From PALSA-505 sp963699015 (GTDB lineage: Bacteria; Actinomycetota; Actinomycetes; Streptosporangiales; Streptosporangiaceae): 64,000 nt of DNA. Within the stretch, counting starts at the first letter, position 1, and every line of letters starts with the position of its first letter. Where the stretch lies: positions 248,001 to 312,000 of the forward strand of contig CAVOSX010000005.1 of NCBI GenBank assembly GCA_963699015.1, in the 5' to 3' direction. The translations under genes were made by a program, and so were the position numbers. Positions 24,686 through 34,504 of the stretch are shown here, piece after piece. The notes below the pieces were generated by a model. That model was given only the letters and a program-made list of their open reading frames with translations. It was not told the origin of the DNA and did not search any database.

Positions 24686-25142
24686 GACCTCTCCTTCTAC
24701 TTCTCGCCAGTACCTGGCAGCGGGGAAGGGAACGACACCGCCGGGCCGGGGGCGCGCGGACAAAACACTTCCGGGACACCGAAGGTCAGGCTCCTACCTG
24801 GTCACGAACGTCCCCAGCCGGCGGTGCTCGCGCCCTCCCGCCAGTCCCGGCCCGGCGGTTCGGCGGCAAGACACGCGATCAGCGGTCAGTTCGGCGCAGA
24901 GCCAAGACCGGGACCAGCGGCAGGACGCAGCCAGCCTGCGCGGGAGTCGCTGTGGATCACCAGAGGACAACCCTGTGAATAACCCAACCAGCCAACCCCT
25001 CGCCCGACAATCGTGGAGGAAGTGTTCGGCGCGAGCAGTGGGCCCTCGGCGCTCATCAGCTGAGGCGCGCGGATGAGGTCGATCTGGCACCGCTGTGCGG
25101 GCGATGAGCGGGTGGCGACCATGACGCGATGACGCCGAAAGT
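24686..25142 (-). other. Non-coding 5' end of the IS110 element, possible bridge RNA region
   Basis: The stretch between the transposase start and the next gene has no convincing open frame. In the IS110 group the long non-coding end lies upstream of the transposase and encodes the bridge RNA, which pairs with donor and target DNA. Several short GC-rich inverted segments occur near 24770-24860, but I could not fold them reliably. The outer edge of the element is not defined here. Confidence 0.35.
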
Positions 25143-25910
25143 TCATCCGGTTGAGCGTCGGGCTTGCTCCAGGTTCGACTGGTGAGGGGCGGAGAGCCAG
25201 TCTTGACTCAGGCGCGCGTCGGCCGGTTCCTCTCCTCGCCGCAGCGCGTCGATGTAGGCATGATCGGCCGCCAGGCGGGCCGCCACCTGGGGACCCTCGG
25301 CAACGGCGCCGTGGCCGGGGACCAGGACATCGACGCGCCTGGCGGCCTCACCCAGCCGGCCGAGCGCCGTCTCGTAGGCGCCCGCCTGATCGGGGCGGCG
25401 AGGGTCGAAGAGCGGGATCAAGACGTCGGAGAGCATGTCGCCGGCGAGCAGGACGCCACGGTCCGCGAGGAGGACCGCGGCGTGGCCAGTGGCGTGCGCC
25501 TGATGCTCGACGATCTCGCCCGGCACGGGTCCGCCGTCCGCGGGCAGCGGGGTGACGAGCCCGAACAGCTCAAGAGGGATGCCCGACGCGCTCTCCGCCG
25601 CCATCCTCTGCCCCCGCTCCCGGGCTTCACTGGCAGCGCGGGCGCCGGCGCGGGTGGCGTAGCGCGGCACGTCGCCAAATCGAGGATGCCAGAGCAGGTG
25701 GTCCCAGTGCGGATGGGTGGAGAACCCGGCGACCACCGGGAGGCCGAGCCCGTCCAGGTCATCGGCGAGCTGGTTCAGCTCCGAGCCATCGATGCCGGGA
25801 TCGACCAGGATCAACCCACCCTCCCCGCGCACCGCGATGGCATTGCTCCAGACCCACGCGCTCTGCCGGACCCAGACGCCGTCGGCCACCTGATTTAGCA
25901 TGGTGTTCAT
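25143..25910 (-). CDS. Metallo-beta-lactamase-fold hydrolase
   Basis: This 255-residue protein carries the metal-binding pattern of the MBL superfamily. It has HPHWDH in AGFSTHPHWDHLLW, a third histidine in HQAHATGHAAVLL, the bridging Asp in LLAGDMLSD and the last His in VDVLVPGHGA. Family members hydrolyse thioesters, lactones, glutathione adducts or nucleic acids; the exact substrate is not visible. The frame is open further upstream, but ATG 25910 has GAGGGCACC in front and gives the typical N-terminus MNTMLNQVADGVWVRQS. It lies between an IS110 and an IS982 element and has no obvious operon partner. Confidence 0.85.
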   Translation of the reverse strand: MNTMLNQVADGVWVRQSAWVWSNAIAVRGEGGLILVDPGIDGSELNQLADDLDGLGLPVVAGFSTHPHWDHLLWHPRFGDVPRYATRAGARAASEARERGQRMAAESASGIPLELFGLVTPLPADGGPVPGEIVEHQAHATGHAAVLLADRGVLLAGDMLSDVLIPLFDPRRPDQAGAYETALGRLGEAARRVDVLVPGHGAVAEGPQVAARLAADHAYIDALRRGEEPADARLSQDWLSAPHQSNLEQARRSTG

Positions 25911-26109
25911 GGTGCCCTCCTCGCCCGCCGCACGGTCACCGGCTCGGCCGTTGGCCTGCGCTACCTTTCTGCGAACGTAACCGTGCGACTGGCCGCCGGT
26001 AAGATCCAATTCCATGCCGGTTGAGTAGGCCGGTTCGGGCCGGGCTTCCGTCGCCGACCAGCCAGCAGCGGTGACCATCTCGCTCAGCGGGCACCAGAAC
26101 CGGGCGAGA

Positions 26110-27119
26110 GCCTAGATGAGTGAGTCCGGTTGGTCGTTAGTGGTCATAAGCGATCAGGGAACGCTTGACGGGTGCGCTGGTGCGCCAGTTATGCCAGATG
26201 GCAGCGGCGAGGGCCAGCAGGCGGGCGGCGACACGGGCATAGACGCCGGCCAGGGTGCGGCCGCCGTGAGCTTCGAGGGTGAGCTGGCCTTTGAGGGTGT
26301 CGATGATCGCTTCGATCCACTGCCGGCTGCGGGCCAGGCTGCCGAACCGGGCGGGTTCGTCTTTGCGGTCGGGGCGGATCAGGTGCGCGCCCAGGTCATC
26401 GGCGATGAAGGCTTCGAAGTCACGCCCGGCGAAGCCCTTGTCGCCCAGGATGACCTGCCCGGCGCGGACCAGGTGATGATCACGTTCCAGCAGCGCGGCC
26501 ACCACCTCGCGTTCGCCCAGCCCGGGATGGGCCAGGCCCCAGATGACGGGCATGCCCTCGGCGGTGGTCACCAGGTACAGCCGGAACCCCCAGAAGAACC
26601 GGGAATGACTGGCGCAGTACCCGTACCCGGCGTGACCGGCCAGGTCCGACCGCTTGACCGTCTCCCGGGAGGCAGCGCACGGCAGCGGGGTTGAATCCAC
26701 CAGCCGCAGCAGGTCATGCCAGGACTCGGTGTCGCGCGCCAATTCGGTGATCACCGCCGCCAGCAGCCCGCCATGACGCCGCAGCCGCTTGCCGTATCCC
26801 GATTGGCCCGGCAAGTACGGGAACAGGCCAGACAAGTGCGCGCGGGCATACCGGATCCAGCGCCGCTCGCTGGCGATACCCAGCAGCTGCTGCGCCGCGG
26901 CCAGGCAGATCAGCTCAGCATCGGACAGCAGCGGCTTGCCGCCCGGCAGGTGATCACGCGACCAGCCCAGCGCGGGCAGCACGCGGTCGTCGAGATCAAC
27001 GTAGAGTGCCGTCAGGAGGGCGTCCAGGTTGTTCGTCACAAAACGATCTTCGACGCCCTCCGCCTTGCTTCCCCGGCAGCGACACGCGCCAAGCCGCAAC
27101 CGGACTCACTCATCTAGGC
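26110..27119. mobile_element. IS982-family insertion sequence, apparently complete
   Basis: The ends are near-perfect inverted repeats of 22-23 bases: the left starts CCTAGATGAGTGAGTCCGG (26111) and the right ends CCGGACTCACTCATCTAGG (27118). They bracket a single transposase gene. The total of about 1,010 bp is the normal size for the family. I see no clear target duplication; GCGAG occurs near both ends but not in perfect register. The element appears intact and could be active. Confidence 0.9.
26137..27039 (-). CDS. IS982-family transposase
   Basis: This 300-residue DDE transposase contains the first Asp in LLRLVDSTPLPCAASRETV, the second in QVILGDKGFAGRDFEAF, and the last Glu in RSRQWIEAIIDTLKGQL. 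It ends IWHNWRTSAPVKRSLIAYDH, the usual IS982 C-terminus. The longest frame starts at 27099 inside the terminal repeat. GTG 27039, which gives VTNNLDALLTALYVDLDD, matches the family N-terminus better, although its ribosome site is weak. No frameshift or stop is visible. Confidence 0.93.
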   Translation of the reverse strand: MTNNLDALLTALYVDLDDRVLPALGWSRDHLPGGKPLLSDAELICLAAAQQLLGIASERRWIRYARAHLSGLFPYLPGQSGYGKRLRRHGGLLAAVITELARDTESWHDLLRLVDSTPLPCAASRETVKRSDLAGHAGYGYCASHSRFFWGFRLYLVTTAEGMPVIWGLAHPGLGEREVVAALLERDHHLVRAGQVILGDKGFAGRDFEAFIADDLGAHLIRPDRKDEPARFGSLARSRQWIEAIIDTLKGQLTLEAHGGRTLAGVYARVAARLLALAAAIWHNWRTSAPVKRSLIAYDH

Positions 27120-27356
27120 GAGGCGGGGCAGGGCACCGAGGCAGGGCGAGCCTGCTGGGCTCTGCACCTGCGGCCATTCCTGGAAGCGGTAAGCGCTGCA
27201 GGCTGCTACGGCTTCTTCGCCAAGTGCCCCCAACGCCTCGCCTGAGCCCGCAGCCGATCTGGCGCTTTGGGGCGAGCAATGGCTGACCGCTGACGAAGCT
27301 GTCTGGGCGGCCGGGGTCGCCGCGGGCGTCGCGCTGGAACCGGCTAGCCTGCGGCC

Positions 27357-28568
27357 ATGGGTACCTTGTCGATCATTAATGCTGCTGTGTTCGACGGTGT
27401 GTCTGACGGCCTGGCTGACGGGCCGGTGCACGTTGCCGACGACCGCATCGTGTCGGTCGGCGAGCCGCCCCAGCCAGCCGACCAGGTCATCGACGCGCGC
27501 GGCGGCACGGTGCTGCCCGGCCTGATCGACGCGCACTGCCACGCCTACGGCATCAGCCTGGACATGATGGCAACTGAGTCGCAGCCGCTCAGCTACATCG
27601 CGCTGGCCGCCGCCCGGCGGCTGGGCCGGGCGCTGGCCCGCGGGTTCACCACGGTGCGAGACCCGGCAGGCGGGGACGCGGGACTGGCCCGGGCCATCGC
27701 CGAGAACCTCATTCCCTCGCCCCGTTACCTGTGGACCGGCGCGGCACTGAGCCAGACCGGCGGTCACGGCGACGCGCGCGGTCCCGACAGCGAGACCTGC
27801 CCGTGCTATGCGCACGGCTGTGAGGTTGTCGACGGAGTCGACCCGCTGCGCAGGGCAGTCCGGGAGCGGTTCCGCCGCGGCGCGCACGCGATCAAGATCA
27901 TGACCTCAGGCGGTGTCATGTCGCTGGCCGACCCGATCCAGATCCCGCAGTACTCCGCCGATGAGATCCGCGCCGTGACCGATGAGGCGGCCCGGCGCGG
28001 TAGCTACGTGGCCGCGCACGCCTATTCGCCCGAGGCGATACGTCACTCGATCGACAACGGCGTGCGCAGCATCGAGCACGGCAACCTGCTCGATGCACAG
28101 ACGGCGGCCGCGATGGCCTCGGCCGGGGCCTTCCTCGTGCCAACCCTGGCCGCCTATGACGCGATAGAACGCCGCGGGGAGCAGATCGGCATGCCAGCTG
28201 TGTCACGGCACAAAAACCGGGAGGTCCTGGAGTCCGGTCAGCAGGCCGTCGAACTGGCCCGCGCCGCCGGGGTGAGCGTCGGCTTCGGCACCGACCTGAT
28301 GGGCCTGCTGGAGGATGAGCAGCTCAACGGCCTGCGCCTGCAAGTCGAGGTAGACGGGATCTGGACCGCGCTGACCTCCGCTACCTCGGTCAACGCTGAG
28401 CTGATCGGCCGGCCTGACCTCGGCCGGGTCGCCGAGGGCTGCACCGCCGACCTGCTCATCCTCGGCGCCAGCATCTGCGACGACCCATCGGTGCTGTGGT
28501 CACCCGACAGCCAGCGAACGATCGTGCAGGACGGGCGAGTTATCGCCGACTCGAGAGCGCCTCATTAG
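27357..28568 (+). CDS. Amidohydrolase (imidazolonepropionase-like)
   Basis: This 403-residue metal-dependent hydrolase of the amidohydrolase superfamily has the N-terminal beta sandwich (IINAAVFDGVSDGLADGPV). The HxH motif lies in LPGLIDAHCHAYG, the bridging lysine in AHAIKIMTSGG, further metal histidines in YVAAHAYS and SIEHGN, and the catalytic aspartate in VGFGTDLMG. This is the imidazolonepropionase/prolidase-like subgroup that handles N-acyl or Xaa-Pro type amides; the real substrate is unknown. A cysteine-rich CPCYAHGCEVV loop is usual for the subgroup. ATG 27357 is the sensible start. It lies alone between IS982 and the cyclase gene. Confidence 0.88.
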   Translation: MGTLSIINAAVFDGVSDGLADGPVHVADDRIVSVGEPPQPADQVIDARGGTVLPGLIDAHCHAYGISLDMMATESQPLSYIALAAARRLGRALARGFTTVRDPAGGDAGLARAIAENLIPSPRYLWTGAALSQTGGHGDARGPDSETCPCYAHGCEVVDGVDPLRRAVRERFRRGAHAIKIMTSGGVMSLADPIQIPQYSADEIRAVTDEAARRGSYVAAHAYSPEAIRHSIDNGVRSIEHGNLLDAQTAAAMASAGAFLVPTLAAYDAIERRGEQIGMPAVSRHKNREVLESGQQAVELARAAGVSVGFGTDLMGLLEDEQLNGLRLQVEVDGIWTALTSATSVNAELIGRPDLGRVAEGCTADLLILGASICDDPSVLWSPDSQRTIVQDGRVIADSRAPH

Positions 28569-28809
28569 AGACACGCGAAGAGCCGTCGTTCTGGACGCTA
28601 AGGGCAGATCGGCCCGGGTGCAGGGGATAGCTGCCTCGCGGACGCGATCGTGAGGGCTGGGCGCAAGGGAAGCCCGGCGCTGGCTGAGACGAGCTCGATG
28701 TGCGTCTCGCTGCCTTTGCTGAGGTGGCGGTCGACGAGGCCGCGGCGACTGAAGTACGCTACCTCCGCCGCGTTTGAGGAGGTCAGTGATCCTTGGTTGG
28801 ACACGGTCA

Positions 28810-31593
28810 ATGTCAATCTCGGAGGGAAGACCTAGCCTGTTGGCCACGCAGACGCTTACCTTCCTGTTTACTGACATCGAGGGTTCCACGGCGATGTTGC
28901 GGCGGCTGGGAGAGACGTACGCAGAGGTCCTCACCGCGCACCATGGGCTGATCCGGGCGGGCCTTGCCGCGCACGACGGCAAGGAGGTTGACACTCAGGG
29001 CGATGCGTTCTTTGCGGTATTCACCTCGCCGAGGCGGTGCATGGCGGCGGCGATCGGGATGCAGCGGGCATTCGCCTCGCATTCGTGGCCGACTGACGCG
29101 CAGGTCCGCGTCCGGATGGGCATCCACTCCGGCGAGGCATTGGAGACGGCGACCGGCCTGGTTGGTCTCGACGTTCACCGGGCTGCCCGTGTCGCGGCTG
29201 CTGCCCATGGGGACCAGATCCTGGTTTCGGCAGCGACGGCTGCGCTGCTCTGCGACTCGCTGCCTGCAGGTGCCTCGCTCAGGGACCTGGGCCTGCACCG
29301 GCTGAAGGATCTCGGCCGGCCCGAGCAGATCTTCCAGCTCGAGGCCGACGGCCTTCCGGATGCTTTCCCGCCGCTTCGGTCGCTGGACAACCCGAAACTG
29401 CGCCACAACCTGCCGACGCAGGTGTCGAGCTTCGTCGGCCGCACCGCTGAACTCGCCGAAGTGCGCCGCCTGATCGCCGACTCTCGTCTGGTCACGCTGA
29501 CCGGCTCGGGCGGTGCGGGCAAGACTCGCCTGGGACTCCAGGTCGCAGCTGGGCTGCTGGATGGCTCCAGCGACGGGGTGTGGTTCGCCGATCTCGCCCC
29601 TCTGCAAGACGGGGATCTCGTTGCGGCGACGGTCGCGAATGTGCTGGGTATACGTGCGGACCCGGGCCGTTCCCTTGCCGGCACGCTCGTCGAGGCGGTC
29701 GGCCAGAGGAATTTGCTGTTGCTGCTGGACAACTGCGAGCATGTCCTCGACACGTGCGCAAAGCTCGCGGACGCGCTGCTTCGGGGTTGCCCGAACGTCG
29801 TGCTGCTCACGACCAGCCGGGAGCCGCTCGGCATCGACGGCGAGCGCGTCCACCGGGTGCCCTCCATGGACACGCCAGCCGATGATGATGATATGGACGC
29901 GATCGGTGGTACTGAGGCGGTAAGGCTGTTCACCGACCGCGCCGCCCAGCATGGGGTGCGCCTCGCCTGGGACGAGCGGACCGCTTCGGTTCTCGGCCGC
30001 CTCTGCCGGCGGCTCGACGGCATCCCGCTGGCCATCGAGTTGGGCGCTGCCCGGCTGACTGTCATGTCGCTGACCGAGCTCGATGCCCGGCTCGACCAGC
30101 GTTTCGCCCTGCTGATCGGCGGTTCGCGCGCAGCCCTGCCGCGCCAGCAGACGCTGCGTGCCATGGTCGATTGGTCCTGGGAGCTACTGGACGATCCCGA
30201 ACGGCAGGTACTCGCGTGCCTTTCGGTGTTCGCCGGGGGGTTCGGCCTAGGCGCCGCCGAGGCGGTCGCCGCGGCCGGGGATGTGCCTTCGGACGAGGTC
30301 CTCGGGCTCCTTGGCGCGCTGGTTGATAAGAGCCTCGTGCAGTTCGATAACACCGGCGCCGGGCCGGCTCGCTACCAGCTGCTGGACACCATCCGGCAAT
30401 ACGCAGCCCGCAAGCTCGAGTTGCGAGGCCCGACGGCAGCGAACAACGTACGGATTGCCCATCGCGACTATTACCTGGCGCTCGCCGAAGCAGCGGCTCC
30501 GCAGATCGTGGCGCACGACCAGGCCGAGTGGCTGGACCGTCTCGATGCCGAGCTCGACAATCTCCGGGCCGCGATAGCCTTCGCCCTGGCGCAGGCAGAC
30601 CCGGCGCCTGGCCTTCGGCTGGCCACCTCCTTGCGAGTGTTCTGGAAGGCACGCGGGCACGCCACGGAGGCAGTGGAAGCCCTCCGGGCGCTCCTTGAGC
30701 TGCCAGCTGCCCAGCAGCAGACGCTGCTGCGTGCCGGGGCCCTGGCCTGCGCGGCCTACCTTCTCGAACAGGCCGGCGGATACGCGATCGCCGAACAATA
30801 CTGCACGGAGGCGCTAGCGATTGCCCAGGCCACCGGGGACGACTACTTGGCCGCTGACCTGCTGTACATAAGAGCCTTCGTCCTGCTGCGCCAAGGGCAG
30901 CAGGGTGCTGCGTTGCTGCTCATCGAGTCCGGCCTGGGCCTGGCGCGCCGCCTAGAGGAGCCTCATCTCACTGCCCGTCTGCTTTCCGCCCGGTCGTTCG
31001 CTGTGGACGTCGAGGGTGATCATGCGGGCGCGGCCCGCGACGCGGTCGAGTCCCTGCGGCTCTTCCGCCAGGCCGGTGACCGGCGGGAGATAGGGACGAT
31101 TGTCGGCAATCTGGGTTACGCCGAGCTGTCGATGGGCGATCTGGATTCTGCCCGCGTCCATTTGCTTGAGTCGCTCGAGGTCTTCCGCTCGCTGAACGAC
31201 CGCGACGGCATCGTCTACGAGACCTTCAATCTCGGTCTGGCCGAGTACCTCAGCGGTTCCCCGGGCGCTGCCGAAGCGTGCTTCGCGGAATCGCTCGACC
31301 TGGCCAGGCGGGTGCAGATGAAGGCGAGCATCGGCTACGCGCTGACCGGTCTGGCCATGGCCCGCGGCAGCGGGGCCGAGATGGGCCGATCCGCCCGGCT
31401 TCACGGCGCGGCCGATCAGGCCCTGGCGGTTCTCGGCGAGACCATTGAGCCCCTAGAGGGCAGGCTGCGCGAACTCGACTGCCAGCACCTAGGCTCTGCC
31501 ATGGGCGCCGCGGCCTTCGAGGCCGAATACGCGGCAGGACGTGCCCTGACTTCGGAAGAGGTTCTTGTACTGGCGCTCGGCATCCAGGCCTGA
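28810..31593 (+). CDS. Class III nucleotide cyclase-STAND ATPase-TPR regulator
   Basis: This protein of about 927 residues has three parts. An N-terminal class III cyclase domain contains TFLFTDIEGST, with a metal-binding Asp, and DTQGDAFFAVF, with the second Asp. A STAND/NB-ARC-type ATPase follows, with P-loop GSGGAGKTRLG and Walker B LLLLLDNCEHVLD. A C-terminal TPR-like region starts near residue 570. The type is common in actinobacteria as a sensory regulator. Both metal aspartates are kept, so cyclic nucleotide synthesis is possible. Unlike related regulators, it lacks a C-terminal LuxR DNA-binding domain. ATG 28810 is preferred over 28774 because homology starts shortly after it. Confidence 0.88.
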   Translation: MSISEGRPSLLATQTLTFLFTDIEGSTAMLRRLGETYAEVLTAHHGLIRAGLAAHDGKEVDTQGDAFFAVFTSPRRCMAAAIGMQRAFASHSWPTDAQVRVRMGIHSGEALETATGLVGLDVHRAARVAAAAHGDQILVSAATAALLCDSLPAGASLRDLGLHRLKDLGRPEQIFQLEADGLPDAFPPLRSLDNPKLRHNLPTQVSSFVGRTAELAEVRRLIADSRLVTLTGSGGAGKTRLGLQVAAGLLDGSSDGVWFADLAPLQDGDLVAATVANVLGIRADPGRSLAGTLVEAVGQRNLLLLLDNCEHVLDTCAKLADALLRGCPNVVLLTTSREPLGIDGERVHRVPSMDTPADDDDMDAIGGTEAVRLFTDRAAQHGVRLAWDERTASVLGRLCRRLDGIPLAIELGAARLTVMSLTELDARLDQRFALLIGGSRAALPRQQTLRAMVDWSWELLDDPERQVLACLSVFAGGFGLGAAEAVAAAGDVPSDEVLGLLGALVDKSLVQFDNTGAGPARYQLLDTIRQYAARKLELRGPTAANNVRIAHRDYYLALAEAAAPQIVAHDQAEWLDRLDAELDNLRAAIAFALAQADPAPGLRLATSLRVFWKARGHATEAVEALRALLELPAAQQQTLLRAGALACAAYLLEQAGGYAIAEQYCTEALAIAQATGDDYLAADLLYIRAFVLLRQGQQGAALLLIESGLGLARRLEEPHLTARLLSARSFAVDVEGDHAGAARDAVESLRLFRQAGDRREIGTIVGNLGYAELSMGDLDSARVHLLESLEVFRSLNDRDGIVYETFNLGLAEYLSGSPGAAEACFAESLDLARRVQMKASIGYALTGLAMARGSGAEMGRSARLHGAADQALAVLGETIEPLEGRLRELDCQHLGSAMGAAAFEAEYAAGRALTSEEVLVLALGIQA

Positions 31594-31639
31594 TACCTGT
31601 TACCTGCATCACACCGGAAGAGCGACGACGCGTGCTCCC

Positions 31640-32255
31640 CGCGGTGCGCGCATTTCCGGGTGACGCGCTGAGCACCACCCGCACCACTGCAGCCGCCGAT
31701 GCCACCCCGGCCGGGCGTCAGCGCGCCCTCCCCCTGGTCGTACTCTCACCCGGCTTCTCCAGCCCCCGCAGCTTGCTCACCGCGCTGGCAGAGGATCTGG
31801 CCGGCTTGCCGCCGCCGATCCAGGCGGAATCCAGTTGCCGTCGACAACCCCGGGTCAATACCGTGGGGGTATGTGCTGATGAACCGCCTGTCCAGCGTCC
31901 CCGCTGGATACCGCGCGGGACCAGTTGCCCGCCGCAGGCCGTGACCGGCAGGCTGGCCGGCTGGGCAAGGCCATCGCGGCGGTGCACCAGCTGCAGCCAC
32001 CGGTGATCAGGGACTGGTGGCGCGGACTGGCCAGCTTTCGCAGCCGGGCAGCGCGGGTGTGTACGCGAACAGCGCGCCTGAGCTTGCCAGCGCTATCGGC
32101 GGATCAGATTCCACAGTTCCTCGATCGGTCGAGTTGCCGTCCTGGCCGCCGGTACTGCTGCACACCGAGGTCATCCGCCAGCCGGTGCTGACCACCGAGG
32201 GCCCGTAGGGGCAAGGCGGCTGTCCGAGCCGATCAACTTCGAGCCCGCTATGCGC
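31640..32255 (+). pseudogene. Decayed alpha/beta hydrolase and other fragments
   Basis: The best piece reads RALPLVVLSPGFSSPRSLL followed by TALAEDLAG, which resembles the strand before the nucleophile region of PAF-acetylhydrolase-like hydrolases. It then continues in another frame with VAVDNPGSIPWGY. Later pieces (IRDWWRGLASF and others) are in further frames. No complete domain can be assembled, so it is a relic with several disruptions. It precedes the chimeric start of the MiaA-like gene. Confidence 0.4.
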
Positions 32256-32398
32256 GGGTGTTCGCCGCCGAAGGCCATAGCCGGATCCTGGCCCAGAAAC
32301 TGACCGCCTGCGGCTACCGCGACCGGCTCGGCACGGACCTGCGCCGCCGGCTACTCGCCTGGGGCATCATGCACCGGTACGGCAACCTCACGTGGCGG

Positions 32399-33358
32399 AT
32401 GCGGCGGCGGCCCGAGCGCCGGCGCGCAGTCGCCATTTACGGGCCGACATCGTCCGGCAAGACCGCACTGTCGCTCGATGTCTGCGAGGCCGCGTCCGAG
32501 CGCGGCCTGCGCCCGGTCGTTCTGAATGCTGACTCAAGGCAGGTCTACGCCGGCATGGACATCGGCACGAGCAAGATCAAGCCGTCGCAGATGCGAGGGT
32601 TCGAGCACCGCTTGCTTGACCTGGCCGAGCCGTCGTCGAAGCTGTCGCTGGAGGCGTACGCGCAGATGGCGCGAGACGAGCTCGCATCACTCGCCGCGTC
32701 CGAGGATGCCCTGCCGGTCCTCGTCGGCGGCACGGGCGTGTACGTCCAATGCGTGCTGGATGGCTGGGACCTGACCGGGACGGGATCGCTGCGGCGCTCG
32801 CTCGAGCGCGACTTCCCGCGCAGCGACGTCGAGGGCGCCTACCAAGTGCTCGTGCGGCTCGCGCCCGAGGTGGCCCGGCGCGTGCACCCCAGCAACCACG
32901 AGGTGATCCTCAACGCCTTGGTGCGTCGCATGGCCGGCGAGGCGAGCCACGACGTTGCCACGCCGTTCGCGTTCGCGGTGTACGGCGTTGACCCAGGGGA
33001 AGCGGAGACCGACCGGCGGATCGAGACGAGGTTGGACGCCCAGATCCGCGACGGGCTGCTGGCGGAGATTGCAGAGCTCGACCGCCGGTACCGGCTCGTC
33101 GAGCAGGCTCGCCGGCCAGGGCGCCTGCGCAACGTGGCGTCGCAGACCCATGGGTATCGAGAGTTCGTCCGCGTAGCCGCGTCGAGCGGGAAGGCAATCG
33201 CGGAGCTCGACGACGCCGGCCTTGCCGCCGCCCGAGCCGAAGCGCTCGGCCACATCCGGGCGTACTCAAGGCGGCAGCGGTCCTGGTTCCGCAAACTTGG
33301 CGCGTCGCGGGTCGATCGCCGGTCAGCGGTGAAAATCATCGCGTCGCGTCTGCAGTGA
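32399..33358 (+). CDS. MiaA-like tRNA isopentenyltransferase family protein
   Basis: This protein of about 319 residues has the IPT fold. It contains the P-loop AIYGPTSSGKTALSLDV, VLNADSRQVYAGMDIGTSK, FEHRLLDLAEP and VLVGGTGVYVQCVLDGW, followed by the C-terminal helices. MiaA adds a dimethylallyl group to A37 of tRNAs reading UNN codons. The sequence departs from typical actinobacterial MiaA in the second half (VHPSNHEVILNALVRRM in place of NPRRVIRALE), so it may be a second, diverged copy; the genuine miaA would be elsewhere. The frame is open back to 32258, but residues before 32399 look like the tail of a kinase-like protein (LRRRLLAWGIMHRYGNL), so ATG 32399 is chosen. Confidence 0.75.
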   Translation: MRRRPERRRAVAIYGPTSSGKTALSLDVCEAASERGLRPVVLNADSRQVYAGMDIGTSKIKPSQMRGFEHRLLDLAEPSSKLSLEAYAQMARDELASLAASEDALPVLVGGTGVYVQCVLDGWDLTGTGSLRRSLERDFPRSDVEGAYQVLVRLAPEVARRVHPSNHEVILNALVRRMAGEASHDVATPFAFAVYGVDPGEAETDRRIETRLDAQIRDGLLAEIAELDRRYRLVEQARRPGRLRNVASQTHGYREFVRVAASSGKAIAELDDAGLAAARAEALGHIRAYSRRQRSWFRKLGASRVDRRSAVKIIASRLQ

Positions 33359-33750
33359 CCGCGCCAGAATCGGAAATATCGCTTGCTCAAGCGCAAGTCC
33401 ACGACCTGTTACGCGGTCAGTAAATAATCGGTGCGCGCCGCGAGGATGGCCACATCACCGCAGCCGCACCCGACGACGGTCGCGAGGGCATGCCAGAGCG
33501 GGGAGTTCTGCGCGCAGCCGCCCGGTAAGCAACTGACCGCCCACAAGCAGACTCCGCCCGGCCTGACCCAGCGCCCGGGCAGAGCCCCAGGCGGTAGGCG
33601 CCCCGGGTGCGTGACCGATCTCGATCGGGACTGTAGCCACGAATCGCCGATCTGGACGGCATTCTGATCGCTGCGTGGCCGGCCGGACGCCGCAGGGGTC
33701 TCAGTGTGGCGATGAGGGCCTGACCCCGATGGCCTACGATCAGACACGGT
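33359..33750. other. Intergenic stretch without a recognisable gene
   Basis: No open frame in these 390 bases matches a family I recognise. It contains a moderately AT-rich patch at 33410-33440 just after the MiaA-like gene, and should contain the promoter of the following hydrolase gene. No repeat copies were seen. Confidence 0.4.
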
Positions 33751-34504
33751 ATGAGCGTTCGATTCACCGGTCGCGACGGGGTGGAACTGGCTTGCCATGA
33801 GACGGGGTCCGGGCGTCCGCTGGTGCTGCTGCACGGTTTCATGGGTACGGGCTCACACATGCTCAGCTATGGCCGGGCTGGCGGATTCGCTGAGCAGGGG
33901 TATCGGGTCATAGTGCCGGACCTCCGCGGCCACGGGGACAGCGCGAACCCGCACGATCCCGCCGCCTATCCGCCGGACGTGCTGGCCGACGACGGGCTTG
34001 CGCTCGTCGAGCATCTCGGGCTCGGCGATGGGGCTTACGACCTTGGTGGCTACTCGCTCGGCGGGCGGATCGTGGTGCGCATGCTGGTACGAGGCGCCAA
34101 GCCCGCCCGCGCGATCGTGGCCGGGCAGGGGCTGGCGAAGGTGAGCGGCCCGCAAGGCGGCGGGGTGAACCACCGCGTGCTGACCGCGCTTGTTCGACGG
34201 GGTCGCGATCGAGCCCGGCTCGCCCGACGCGCGGATCGCGCGCTGGATCTCACAGCTCGGTGCCGATCCCGTGGCGTTGTTGCATGTGCTGAACTCGTTT
34301 GTTCCGACGCCTGAGGACGCGCTGCGCCAGATCGCGATCCCAACGCTCGTCGCGATCGGCGAGAAGGATGAGCGCTCTGATGCCGGCGAGTTGGCCGCGC
34401 TCTTGCCCGATGCCCGGTTCGTCCGCGTGCCGGGCGATCATGGCAGCGCCTTCGCCGCGCCCGAGCTCACCGTCGCGATCGCTGCGTTCCTCGCCGAACG
34501 CTGA
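33751..34504 (+). pseudogene. Alpha/beta hydrolase, split by one frameshift
   Basis: The first frame reads MSVRFTGRDGVELACHETG, PLVLLHGFMGTGSHM, VIVPDLRGHGDSANP and the nucleophile elbow GGYSLGGRIVVRML. Near 34190 it goes out of register. The second frame continues FDGVAIEPGSPDARIARW, IPTLVAIGEKDERS with the acid, and VPGDHGSAFAAPEL with the catalytic His. Removing one T near 34185 gives GVNHRVLTALFDGVAIEP and a complete hydrolase of about 250 residues. The catalytic triad is therefore intact at the sequence level, and the defect may be a sequencing error. Confidence 0.8.
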
